Source: Lentisalinibacter sp964602525 (GTDB lineage Bacteria > Pseudomonadota > Gammaproteobacteria > Steroidobacterales > Woeseiaceae). From it: 41,660 bases of DNA. A program made the translations under genes and the position numbers. A model generated the notes under the pieces. The model was not told the DNA's origin and ran no database searches. It was given only the letters and a program-made list of their open reading frames with translations. Positions 15,826 to 22,946 of the stretch are shown one piece after another (within the stretch, counting starts at the first letter, position 1; the number at the start of each line of letters is the position of its first letter). The DNA lies in the NCBI GenBank assembly GCA_964602525.1, contig CAZRSA010000012.1:1-41660 (forward strand), written 5' to 3'.

Positions 15826-17127
15826 TCAGCTGGCCTCCGGTAGCGGCCGTGCCGGCGACGGCGGCGCCTCCGTCGGCTTCCGGTCGGAGAGGAAGGGGAT
15901 CAGCAGGATGGGTACCGCGACCAGCGCCGCGTCCAGGTAGAACATCGCGCTGTAGCCCCAGGCATCCACGGCGACCCCCTGCCAGGCGTTGGAGTAGGAG
16001 ATGGTGAGGTTCTGCAGCGCCATGAAGCCCGTGAACTGCGTGGCGGCGACGGCCGGGTTGGTGAGACCCATGAAGATGGCCGCGCCGACGCCGTAATGCA
16101 GACCCATGCAGAGGTAGAAGGCGAGGGCGACGGCGAAATACTGGTTGATGGTGACGCCCTCGACGCCCGCCCCGCCGCCGAGGGCGGCGGCGAGCCAGAG
16201 CGTGGGCAGCGCGGTCAGCGCGTAGAACAGCGCCAGCATCTTCCGCTTGCCGAGCCGGTCGGCGAGCCAGCCGCCGGCGACACAGCCGAAGCCCGAGGTG
16301 AGCATGGCGTAGATATTCAGCTGGCCGATCTGGTTGTCGCTCATGCCGAGGTCGACCTGCAGGGCCGTGGACACCGCGCCCGACAGGCCCATCGCGCCGA
16401 TCGGCGTCAGTGCGAAGACCACGCCGATCAGCGGCCCCTTGCCTGAACGGAAGAGACCGATGCCGAGCTCCCGCGCAAAGCCGGTGACGGAGTCGCGAAA
16501 CGCCCGCCAGACTCCGTGCAACCGGTCGGCGGCAGCCGCCCCGGCGGCCGGATCCCGGACGAAGAAGACGACGAAAGTGAGTACCAGGCAGAGCAGCAGC
16601 GCCACGTAGAGGAACGAGACGTCGAAGCCGTACAGGCCGGCGACGAACATGGCGCCGCCGCCGCCCAGCCCCTGGCCGATGTAGGCGCCGGCGAACATGA
16701 AGCCGTTGCCCTGGGCGCGTTCGTTCTCGCGCAGGCTGCTGACGGCGAGGGAATCGATGGCCACGTCGCAGGTGGCGGCGAACACGTTGTGGATGATCAC
16801 CATCGTGATCAGCAGATCGAAGTGCCGCGCGTAGTCGAGCTGGGCCACGAAATACAGTGTCACGATCATCAGCACCTGGCACAGCACGATCCACGCCTTG
16901 CGTCCGCCGAAACGGTTCAGGGTGACCAGGTCCACCACCGGCGCCCAGGCCCATTTGAAGGCCCAGGGCAGGTAGAAAGACGCTACAAAGGCGCCAACCT
17001 GGGCCACGTCGATGCCTTCCCGGCGCATGTAGGTGGCGATGGCGACGGCGGCGAACCCGAGCGGGATGCCCTCGCAGATGTAGAGGATGCCGAAAGTGGT
17101 CAGCCGGCCCTTCCGGGTAGCGAGCAT
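15826..17127 (-). CDS. AmpG-like MFS permease (PAT family)
   Basis: About 433-aa inner-membrane transporter. The N-terminus TTFGILYICEGIPLGFAAVA and FVASFYLPWAFKWAWAPVVD are hallmarks of the AmpG/PAT branch, which imports muropeptides or acetyl-CoA-like substrates. NVFAATCDVAIDSLAV and GGWLADRLGKRKML (second-half motif A) also fit. The start is uncertain: ATG 17127 (MLATRKGRL) has a poor ribosome binding site, whereas TTG 17142, five codons upstream, has GGGGGA at about 6 nt. A longer frame to 17244 adds unrelated sequence. True AmpG function (peptidoglycan recycling, beta-lactamase induction) is possible but not shown. Divergent from mddA. Confidence 0.85.
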   Translation of the reverse strand: MLATRKGRLTTFGILYICEGIPLGFAAVAIATYMRREGIDVAQVGAFVASFYLPWAFKWAWAPVVDLVTLNRFGGRKAWIVLCQVLMIVTLYFVAQLDYARHFDLLITMVIIHNVFAATCDVAIDSLAVSSLRENERAQGNGFMFAGAYIGQGLGGGGAMFVAGLYGFDVSFLYVALLLCLVLTFVVFFVRDPAAGAAAADRLHGVWRAFRDSVTGFARELGIGLFRSGKGPLIGVVFALTPIGAMGLSGAVSTALQVDLGMSDNQIGQLNIYAMLTSGFGCVAGGWLADRLGKRKMLALFYALTALPTLWLAAALGGGAGVEGVTINQYFAVALAFYLCMGLHYGVGAAIFMGLTNPAVAATQFTGFMALQNLTISYSNAWQGVAVDAWGYSAMFYLDAALVAVPILLIPFLSDRKPTEAPPSPARPLPEAS

Positions 17128-17178
17128 GTTCTTGGTCGACAAAGCGTTCCCCCGCCCGGAGCCCCCGGCAGTGTACCG

Positions 17179-17194
17179 TTTTCCGTCCGGAAAA
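17179..17194. promoter_or_regulatory. Palindrome TTTTCCG-TC-CGGAAAA between AmpG-like gene and mddA
   Basis: Perfect 7-bp inverted repeat with a 2-bp spacer in the 214-bp divergent region, about 50 bp upstream of the permease start and about 150 bp upstream of mddA. Plausible operator; regulator not identified. Nothing else obvious in 17128-17341 apart from the GGGAGG ribosome binding site of mddA. Confidence 0.35.
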
Positions 17195-17341
17195 TGCGCG
17201 TACGTCGCTGCGGTCCCGACCCGGCCTGGTTGCAGCATCGTCATCGAATGGTCGCCCTGCGGTCAGGACCTCCCGGCTGGCTGTGTGGACACTCGGCTCC
17301 ACGGACAGAACGGATCATTCATCTGCACCCGGGAGGTCTGC

Positions 17342-18097
17342 ATGAAACGCACGCTCATACTCGCCTACGGCGTACTCACGTATGTCTTTTTCTTCGTCGC
17401 CTTCATCTACGCCATCGGCTTCATCGGTAACATCGCCGTGCCGAAGTCGCTCGATTCGGCGCCGACCGATCCGCTTGTCACCGCGCTGGCAATCGACGCG
17501 GCGTTACTCGCATTGTTCGCCGTCCAGCACAGCGGCATGGCGCGTCCGGCCTTCAAGCGCTGGCTGACTCGCTACATCCCCGAGCCTGCCGAGCGCAGCA
17601 CCTACGTGCTGGCCTCGACCGCCTGCCTGGTGCTGCTGATGGCGTTCTGGTCGCCGCTCGGCGGTGTGGTCTGGCAGGCGCCGACCGAATGGGCGGCCGT
17701 CGCGCTGCAGGCGCTGTACCTCGGCAGCTGGGGTCTGCTGCTGTACGCGACGTTCCTGATCGACCACTTCGACCTGTTCGGCCTCCGCCAGGCGTGGGCG
17801 GCGTTCCATCGCCGCAGGCCCGGGCGGCTGCAGTTCGTGACGCCCGCGCTCTACCGCATCGTGCGTCACCCGATCTACGTCGGCTGGATCGGCATCTTCT
17901 GGTTCACGCCCACGATGACCGCCTCCCACCTGGTGTTCGCCGTCGGCGCAACGGCCTATACGTTCTTCGGCATGAAGTTGGAGGAACGTGACCTCGAGGC
18001 GATGCATCCCGAGTACGCCCGTTACAAGCGCAAGGTACCGGCGCTGGTGCCGTCGCCGAAGCGGCGACTGGAGTCGGATCCCGGGGTGAGTACCTGA
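17342..18097 (+). CDS. mddA: Methanethiol S-methyltransferase (MddA/NnrU family)
   Basis: 251-aa integral-membrane methyltransferase of the NnrU/isoprenylcysteine-methyltransferase-like group. ATG 17342 follows GGGAGG at 5 nt. The sequence closely follows the MddA pattern: IGFIGNIAVPKSLDS, LFAVQHSGMARPAFKRW, PEPAERSTYVL, FLIDHFDLFGLRQAW, LYRIVRHPIYVGWIGIFWFTPTMT and GMKLEERDLEAMHPEYARYKRKVPALVP. The RHPIY and EERDL motifs form the SAM-binding region. MddA methylates methanethiol to dimethyl sulfide using SAM. At least five membrane segments are visible. The gene is complete and ends 9 bp from the convergent regulator. Other NnrU-like methyltransferase activity remains possible. Confidence 0.85.
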   Translation: MKRTLILAYGVLTYVFFFVAFIYAIGFIGNIAVPKSLDSAPTDPLVTALAIDAALLALFAVQHSGMARPAFKRWLTRYIPEPAERSTYVLASTACLVLLMAFWSPLGGVVWQAPTEWAAVALQALYLGSWGLLLYATFLIDHFDLFGLRQAWAAFHRRRPGRLQFVTPALYRIVRHPIYVGWIGIFWFTPTMTASHLVFAVGATAYTFFGMKLEERDLEAMHPEYARYKRKVPALVPSPKRRLESDPGVST

Positions 18098-18106
18098 GCG
18101 TCCGGC

Positions 18107-19687
18107 TCAGTCGGCCTCTCCCGGCCGGTCGGGCAGATCGGCGACGAGCCCGGCTTTCGCGAGGACCCGATAGCCGTCGGCGCCGGTCAGGATGCGAAGC
18201 TGCCGTCGGCTGATCTCCGGTCGGACGTTGCGGGCCCGCTCGAAGGCCCGGCCAGCCTCGTCGGGCCGCCCGCGGGCGGCCTCGGCGGCGGCGAGGATCA
18301 GCCAGGGCCAGAACAGCTTCTCGTCGATGCGGCAGGCATGCTCCGCTTCTTCGACGCATTCGTTCAGGCGTCCGGCCTGCAGCAGGCCGGACGCCAGCAT
18401 GCTGCGCCAGGCGGCACGGCGGGCGTCGAGGGGACTGATGCGCAAGCCGTAACGAAGGCACTCGATGCCCCGGTCTACCTGGCCGGCCCTGAGCATCGAG
18501 GCACCCAGCGCCGCCCATGCCTGGGCGTTGCTGGGATCGCTCTCGACGGCGCGCTCGATGACCCGGGTACCGCGCTCCACGTCGCCGATGTCGCTCAGCG
18601 CGCAGCCGGCGAGGCCGAGCACAACGGAGTCCCGGTTCTCGAGTTCGAGCGCCCGGTCGGCCGCCGTGACGGCCTCCGCCAGCGCGGCCTGCGGATCGTC
18701 GGCCAGACCCACCAGCCGGCCCATCGCCCGCACCAGCGCTAGAAAGGCATGACCGGCGGCGAAGTCCGGGTCCTTCTCGACACTCGCCCGCATGAGATCG
18801 GCCGCTTCGGCGAAGGTGGCCTCGTTCCAGCCCTGCAGGGAGACCAGCCCCTGGGCGCGCCGAAAGGCCTCCCAGGCATCGAGATCTGCCGCCACGCGCC
18901 GGTGCAGGGAGGCCAGCTCGGCGCGGGCCAGTTCCGGTTCCACCCGCGCGACGATGGCGCTGGCCAGGCGGTCCGGCAGGGTGCGCAACTCCTCGCGGCT
19001 GCACTTCATCTGCTCGGCCCAGAGGCTGCGCCCACCCGGCACCTCCACCAGCCTTACCGAGACGCGCAGGCGATCGGCCACCGGACGCAGGCTGCCCTCG
19101 ACCAGGTAGCGGACGCCGAGTCGGCTGCCTTTCTCCTCGGCCGTCTCGTCACTGGTCGCCAGGAACACCGTCGAGCCCTGGGAGATGACGAAAAAGCCCG
19201 GCAGATGGGCGAGCAGCGTGCCGATGTCCTCGGCGATGCCCTGGCCCAGATAGGTCAACTCGAGATCGTCGGCGAGCGGGCGGAACGGGACCACGGCGAT
19301 GGAAGGGCCGGGCTCCGCCGCGGCATCGTCCGTAGGCAACGACGGCGCCGGCCTCTCCAGCGCCTCGACGGGACCGACGAACCGATAGCCGCGACCGGAT
19401 ATCGTGCGAATGGCCTGCTGCCGGTTCGCGTCGTCTCCGACGGCCTTCCGCGCCTTCATCACGCAGCGGGTCAGCGCGGACTCGCTGACGATACTCCCCG
19501 GCCAGATCCGCTCCAGCAGCTCGTCCTTGGCCACGACCCGGTCTCGGTCATCGATCAGTGCCACGAGGAGGTCAAACACCTTCGGTTCCACGTCCTGCAC
19601 CTCACCATGACAACGAACCTCCCGCGACGGCGCATCGATCTCGAAATCGCCGTAGCGCCACCGCCCGGTGCTCACCGGTTGTGCCAT
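18107..19687 (-). CDS. Winged-helix transcriptional regulator with TolB-like and TPR domains
   Basis: 526 aa, cytoplasmic (no membrane segment). Residues about 8-105 form an OmpR/CadC-type winged helix: YGDFEIDAPSREV, VEPKVFDLLVALIDDRDRVV, ESALTRCVMKARKAVGDDA and IRTISGRGYRFV. Residues about 127-245 form a TolB-like domain (SIAVVPFRPL, YLGQGIAEDIGTLLAHLP, RYLVEGSLR). Residues about 265-500 are TPR repeats. Such regulators often control nearby metabolic or envelope genes; the neighbours are mddA (convergent) and a PIN-like gene. The start ATG has only a weak ribosome binding site and follows the stop of a possible 30-codon ORF by 3 nt, suggesting coupled translation. Confidence 0.88.
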   Translation of the reverse strand: MAQPVSTGRWRYGDFEIDAPSREVRCHGEVQDVEPKVFDLLVALIDDRDRVVAKDELLERIWPGSIVSESALTRCVMKARKAVGDDANRQQAIRTISGRGYRFVGPVEALERPAPSLPTDDAAAEPGPSIAVVPFRPLADDLELTYLGQGIAEDIGTLLAHLPGFFVISQGSTVFLATSDETAEEKGSRLGVRYLVEGSLRPVADRLRVSVRLVEVPGGRSLWAEQMKCSREELRTLPDRLASAIVARVEPELARAELASLHRRVAADLDAWEAFRRAQGLVSLQGWNEATFAEAADLMRASVEKDPDFAAGHAFLALVRAMGRLVGLADDPQAALAEAVTAADRALELENRDSVVLGLAGCALSDIGDVERGTRVIERAVESDPSNAQAWAALGASMLRAGQVDRGIECLRYGLRISPLDARRAAWRSMLASGLLQAGRLNECVEEAEHACRIDEKLFWPWLILAAAEAARGRPDEAGRAFERARNVRPEISRRQLRILTGADGYRVLAKAGLVADLPDRPGEAD

Positions 19688-19690
19688 CGG

Positions 19691-19783
19691 CTAACCGCCG
19701 ATGTCGCCCTGCAGGGCGAACCCGATGAAAGCGGAAAACATCAGGAGGGGGCGCAGGTGCGCTCCGACGCGTGCTCTGAACAT
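19691..19783 (-). CDS. Candidate 30-aa hydrophobic leader peptide upstream of regulator
   Basis: ATG 19783 is preceded by GGGGGA at about 4 nt, a better site than that of the downstream regulator. The frame reads MFRARVGAHLRPLL then MFSAFIGFALQGDIGG and stops 3 nt before the regulator ATG. Basic residues followed by a short hydrophobic stretch suggest a small membrane-associated peptide or a purely regulatory leader. A longer upstream reading of the same frame to 19876 lacks support. Coding status is unproven. Confidence 0.4.
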   Translation of the reverse strand: MFRARVGAHLRPLLMFSAFIGFALQGDIGG

Positions 19784-19953
19784 AGTTCCCCCGTGCCTCG
19801 AATCGCGTCGCTTCCGCGACCGGATGAATTCGATGAGGGACGGGAAGCGACGCGGAGTTGCTTCGTTCACCGCCACCCTATTCCCTCGCGGGAGTCGTGT
19901 CGAGTCCGAACGGTGGTAAGCTCAGCCGGTACGCGTCTGCCGGCGGGGGCAGC

Positions 19954-20568
19954 ATGGGGACTCATTACATCCTCATCGATTATGAGAACGTGCAGCCGGA
20001 CGGCCTGGCGCCGCTGCAGGCGGACCCGGTGCGCGTGTACCTCTTCGTCGGCGACCCGGAGGCGAGCCTGCCCTTCGACCTGGTCTCCTCCGTGCAGGCC
20101 CTCGGCGACCGGGCCACCTACGTGCCCGTCACCGGCGACGGCCGCCGCGCGCTGGAACTCCACGTGGCCTGCTGGCTCGGCCGGCTGGCCGAGCGTGACC
20201 CGGAAGGCCACCTGCACGTCGTCTCGCCCGACGACGGGTTCGACGGGTTCGACGCGTTCATCGCGCAACTGCGGGCGGAGGGCGTGTCCGTGCGGCGGGC
20301 ACGGAGCCTGGCGGAGCTGCCGTTCCTCGGCGCGGCCACGGCGAGCTCACGGGAAGAGCGGGTGGCCGAGGTGATCCGCAATCTCCATTCCCGCGGCCTG
20401 GCGCGGCCCCGGCGCCGCCGCACCCTGATGCGGCTCATCCATTCCCATTTCGGCCGGGAACTCGACTTCGGCGAGGTACAGGCGCTCGTGGACGCGCTGG
20501 TGGAGCAGGGCTGCGTGCGCTTCGAGGGGGAGACGGTACACTACGCGCGGCCGATCACGCGGCGGTGA
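19954..20568 (+). CDS. PIN/NYN-like domain protein with C-terminal winged-helix-like region
   Basis: 204 aa. ATG 19954 has GGGGGC just upstream; extending the frame to 19858 adds nothing recognisable. The N-terminal half is PIN-like: HYILIDYENVQPDGL (Asp10 and Glu12 as candidate metal ligands), VRVYLFVG, ELHVACWLGRLAERD and HLHVVSPDDGFDGFDAFIAQL (acidic cluster). The C-terminal third, after a basic linker, has REERVAEVIRNLHSRG and FGEVQALVDALVEQGCVRFEGETVHY, which looks like a winged helix. Together this suggests a nucleic-acid-binding RNase-like protein of unknown function. The next gene begins 23 bp after its stop. Confidence 0.72.
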   Translation: MGTHYILIDYENVQPDGLAPLQADPVRVYLFVGDPEASLPFDLVSSVQALGDRATYVPVTGDGRRALELHVACWLGRLAERDPEGHLHVVSPDDGFDGFDAFIAQLRAEGVSVRRARSLAELPFLGAATASSREERVAEVIRNLHSRGLARPRRRRTLMRLIHSHFGRELDFGEVQALVDALVEQGCVRFEGETVHYARPITRR

Positions 20569-20591
20569 AGGGGGTACGCTATCATGCGGCC

Positions 20592-21044
20592 ATGATCAGG
20601 ACGCTGCACCTGCCGGCTCTCGCCGGCGCCATACTCCTTCTGACAGGCTGCGCCACCATGAGCGGATCCGAACTCGACCTCACCGAAGAGGGCCGGCTGC
20701 TGCCGTGCCCGTCCACGCCCAACTGCGTCTCCAGCGATGCCGATCCCTCGGACGGCACCCATTATATAGAGCCGCTGCAGATCGACGGCGACCCCCGGGC
20801 CGCCTGGCAGCGGCTGATCAGCTACGTGGAGAGCGAGTCGGCGTACACCATCGTCGAGCAGCGCGAGGACTACCTGCGCGCCGAGGCCCGCACTAGAATC
20901 CTGCGCTTCGTCGACGACGTGATCTTCCACCTGCGGCCCGAGGAAGGGGTGATCGCGATGCGATCGTCGTCCCGCCTGGGCTACTCGGATCTCGGCAAGA
21001 ATCGCAGCCGCCTGGAAGCGGTTCGTGCAGCCCTGAACCCCTGA
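20592..21044 (+). CDS. DUF1499 family lipoprotein
   Basis: 150-aa predicted lipoprotein. ATG 20592 gives a classical signal with lipobox LLTGC (Cys20); a GTG at 20565 overlapping the previous stop would put a non-signal extension in front. The mature part shows the DUF1499 pattern: PCPSTPNCVSSDA, HYIEPLQIDGDPRAAWQRL, YTIVEQREDYLRAEARTRILRFVDDVIFHLRPEEGVIAMRSSSRLGYSDLGKNRSRLEAVRAAL. Function of the family is unknown. Possibly co-transcribed with the PIN-like gene. A double REP2 element follows 14 bp after the stop. Confidence 0.88.
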   Translation: MIRTLHLPALAGAILLLTGCATMSGSELDLTEEGRLLPCPSTPNCVSSDADPSDGTHYIEPLQIDGDPRAAWQRLISYVESESAYTIVEQREDYLRAEARTRILRFVDDVIFHLRPEEGVIAMRSSSRLGYSDLGKNRSRLEAVRAALNP

Positions 21045-21057
21045 TCCCCCGCATCCC

Positions 21058-21116
21058 ATGCAGGAGGGCCCTCATGCCCGATGTGCTAATGAAGCGGGCC
21101 TGAAGGCTCTCCTGCA
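21058..21116. repeat. Paired inverted REP2 elements (BIME-like)
   Basis: TGCAGGAGGGCCCTCATGCCCG (21059-21080) and CGGGCCTGAAGGCTCTCCTGCA (21095-21116) are imperfect reverse complements about 14 bp apart. The pair can form one long hairpin or two small ones. It lies in the intergenic region between the DUF1499 gene and the M20 peptidase gene. Confidence 0.8.
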
Positions 21117-21143
21117 AACATCACAAAGCGGAGAGAACCGGCC

Positions 21144-22556
21144 ATGTTGAAACGCCTCGCACTCTTTGTTGCCCTGATGCCCGCGAGCGCCGCTGCGCAG
21201 ACTGACTACTTCATCGACTGGGAGGCCGTCGGCGAGGAGTCCATCGGCTACCTGGTGGACATGGTGCAGATCGAGTCGGTGAACCCGCCGGGCAACGAGA
21301 CCGAGGTAGCGAAGTATCTGGGCGCGGTGCTGGAAGGGGAGGGCATCGAGTTCGAGACGTATGCGCTGGATCCGGACCGCGCCAATCTCGTGACCCGCTA
21401 CGAGGGCAACGGCACGAAGGCGCCGATCCTGATCATGGGCCACACGGACGTGGTGGGCGTGCAGCCGGAGAAATGGGCCGAGCCGCCGTTCAGCGGGTTA
21501 CGCAAGGACGGCTACATCTGGGGCCGGGGCACGCTGGACGACAAGGACAACGTTACCGCCGGGCTGATGGTGATCCTGCTCCTGAACCGTCTCGGCGTGG
21601 AGATGGACCGGGACATCATTTTCCTGGCGGAGGCCGGCGAGGAAGGCACGCCCCAGTGGGGTATCGATTACATGATCGACAACCACTGGGACGAGATCGC
21701 TGCGGAATACGCCATTGCCGAGGGCGGCACCAACCGGCTGGAGGACGGCCGGGTGAAGGTGGTGGGTATCCAGACCACGGAGAAGATGCCGCGGCGGGCG
21801 AAGCTGGTCGCGCGCGGCACGGCGGGGCACGGCTCGATGCCGCGCACGGACAATGCCATCACCATGCTGGCCGAGGCGGTGGCGAAGGCGGGCAACTGGG
21901 AAACGCCGGTGCGGCTGAACGAGACCACGCAGGCCTATTTCCGGCGTATGGCGGAACTGACCGACGGCGAGACCTCGTGGCGCTACGCCAACATCGAGCA
22001 CCCGGAATACCAGCACGAGATCGACGCCTGGTTCCGGGAGAACGACCCCTATCACTACTCGGCGCTCAGGACGTCGGTGGTTCCGACCATCGTCGACGGC
22101 GGCTTCCGCCGCAACGTGATCCCGTCCGAGGCGGAGGCCATGCTGGACATCCGCATGCTGCCCGGCGAGGACATGGAGGGCTTCTACGCAAGGCTCGCCG
22201 CGCTGATCGACAATCCGGCCATCGAGATCGTGCCCGAGGAAATCTACCGGCCGGAGGCTGAGCCGTCCGGCATCGACAACGAGATGTTCCAGGTGATCGA
22301 GGGCGTGGCCGAGCGGCTCTACCCCGGCTCGACCACGCTGCCGGTGATGGCGACCGGTGCCACCGACATGGCCCAGCTCAGGGCGAAGGGGGTGCAGTCC
22401 TACGGCATAGGCCCGGCGCGCACGCTGGCAGAGATCAACAGCCGTTACGGCGCCCACAGCGACAACGAGCGTGTGGCCGAGGAGTCGCTGAAGGAGATGG
22501 TGCGCTTTCTGTGGGAGATCGTGATGGATATCGGCGCCAGTTCCGGGGACAGTTGA
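21144..22556 (+). CDS. Secreted M20 family zinc metallopeptidase
   Basis: 470-aa exported peptidase of the M20/ArgE-DapE-CPG2 superfamily. An N-terminal signal peptide ends at about residue 18 (SAAAQ). Metal and catalytic motifs: ILIMGHTDVVGV (His ligand), WGRGTLDDKDNV (bridging Asp), LAEAGEEGTPQ (Glu base and Glu ligand), TAGHGSMPRTDNAI (dimerisation-domain His), and AHSDNERV near the C-terminus (last His ligand). It likely hydrolyses a peptide or acyl-amino-acid in the periplasm. The final residues SGDS and the TGA stop are encoded by REP1 copy 2, so the native C-terminus has been replaced or trimmed by the repeat. Confidence 0.9.
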   Translation: MLKRLALFVALMPASAAAQTDYFIDWEAVGEESIGYLVDMVQIESVNPPGNETEVAKYLGAVLEGEGIEFETYALDPDRANLVTRYEGNGTKAPILIMGHTDVVGVQPEKWAEPPFSGLRKDGYIWGRGTLDDKDNVTAGLMVILLLNRLGVEMDRDIIFLAEAGEEGTPQWGIDYMIDNHWDEIAAEYAIAEGGTNRLEDGRVKVVGIQTTEKMPRRAKLVARGTAGHGSMPRTDNAITMLAEAVAKAGNWETPVRLNETTQAYFRRMAELTDGETSWRYANIEHPEYQHEIDAWFRENDPYHYSALRTSVVPTIVDGGFRRNVIPSEAEAMLDIRMLPGEDMEGFYARLAALIDNPAIEIVPEEIYRPEAEPSGIDNEMFQVIEGVAERLYPGSTTLPVMATGATDMAQLRAKGVQSYGIGPARTLAEINSRYGAHSDNERVAEESLKEMVRFLWEIVMDIGASSGDS

Positions 22557-22587
22557 CTTATCTTCCAATTGAGTTAACTGTCCCCGA
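22541..22587. repeat. REP1 palindrome, copy 2 (supplies M20 stop codon)
   Basis: Left arm CGGGGACAGTTGACTTA from 22544; right arm TTGAGTTAACTGTCCCCG (22569-22586). The left arm contains the in-frame TGA of the M20 peptidase (22554-22556). The element lies 100 bp upstream of dodecin, which has REP1 copy 3 on its other side. Confidence 0.88.
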
Positions 22588-22686
22588 GTCCTGGGCGGGA
22601 AGGACGCGTTGACGGATCGCAATGAGCGGCATCCGACCTCCTGCGAAGCTGCCACCAGACTCAGCGCGACCCAGGAGACTCAAGCA

Positions 22687-22896
22687 ATGGAAGACCATGT
22701 CTACAAACAGATCGACGTCACCGGCTCTTCGACGGTTGGCACCGACGATGCCATCAGCAAGGCCATCAAGAAGGCGGGAGAGTCGGTGAAGCATATGGAC
22801 TGGTTCCAGGTCACCGAAACCCGTGGCTACATCGAAGGCGATGCCGTCAAATACTGGCAGGTGACCGTGAAGATCGGCTTCCGTATCGAGGACTGA
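22687..22896 (+). CDS. Dodecin, flavin-binding protein
   Basis: 69-aa dodecin, a dodecameric flavin-storage protein. ATG 22687 has AGGAG at about 9 nt, and the length matches the family; the upstream in-frame extension is not credible. Family residues are clear: HVYKQIDVTGSSTVGTDDAI, KAIKKAGESVKHMDWFQVTE (Trp stacks on flavin), TRGYIEGDAVKYWQVTVKIGFRIED. The gene is bracketed by REP1 copies 2 and 3, the second starting 4 bp after its stop codon, so gene plus palindromes form a compact unit of about 400 bp. Confidence 0.95.
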   Translation: MEDHVYKQIDVTGSSTVGTDDAISKAIKKAGESVKHMDWFQVTETRGYIEGDAVKYWQVTVKIGFRIED

Positions 22897-22900
22897 AAAT

Positions 22901-22946
22901 TCCGGGGACAGTTGACTCAATCAGCAGTTGAGTCAACTGTCCGCGA
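22901..22946. repeat. REP1 palindrome, copy 3 (supplies PQQ-dehydrogenase stop codon)
   Basis: Left arm CGGGGACAGTTGACTCAA (22903-22920), right arm TTGAGTCAACTGTCCGCG (22928-22945), one pair broken near the right tip. It lies between convergent dodecin and the PQQ-type dehydrogenase and encodes the last residues TVDSTAD and the stop (22917-22919) of the latter. Confidence 0.88.

Noticed and set aside
19954..20568. PIN-like protein as a VapC-type toxin
   Set aside because: No small antitoxin gene upstream, and the protein is longer than VapC with an added winged-helix-like region.
22558..22920. 120-codon minus-strand ORF opposite dodecin, beginning and ending in REP1
   Set aside because: Antisense of dodecin. 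Its start (MSQLSPE) is just the reading of the REP1 arm from TTG, and the same pseudo-start occurs in front of the SDR gene.
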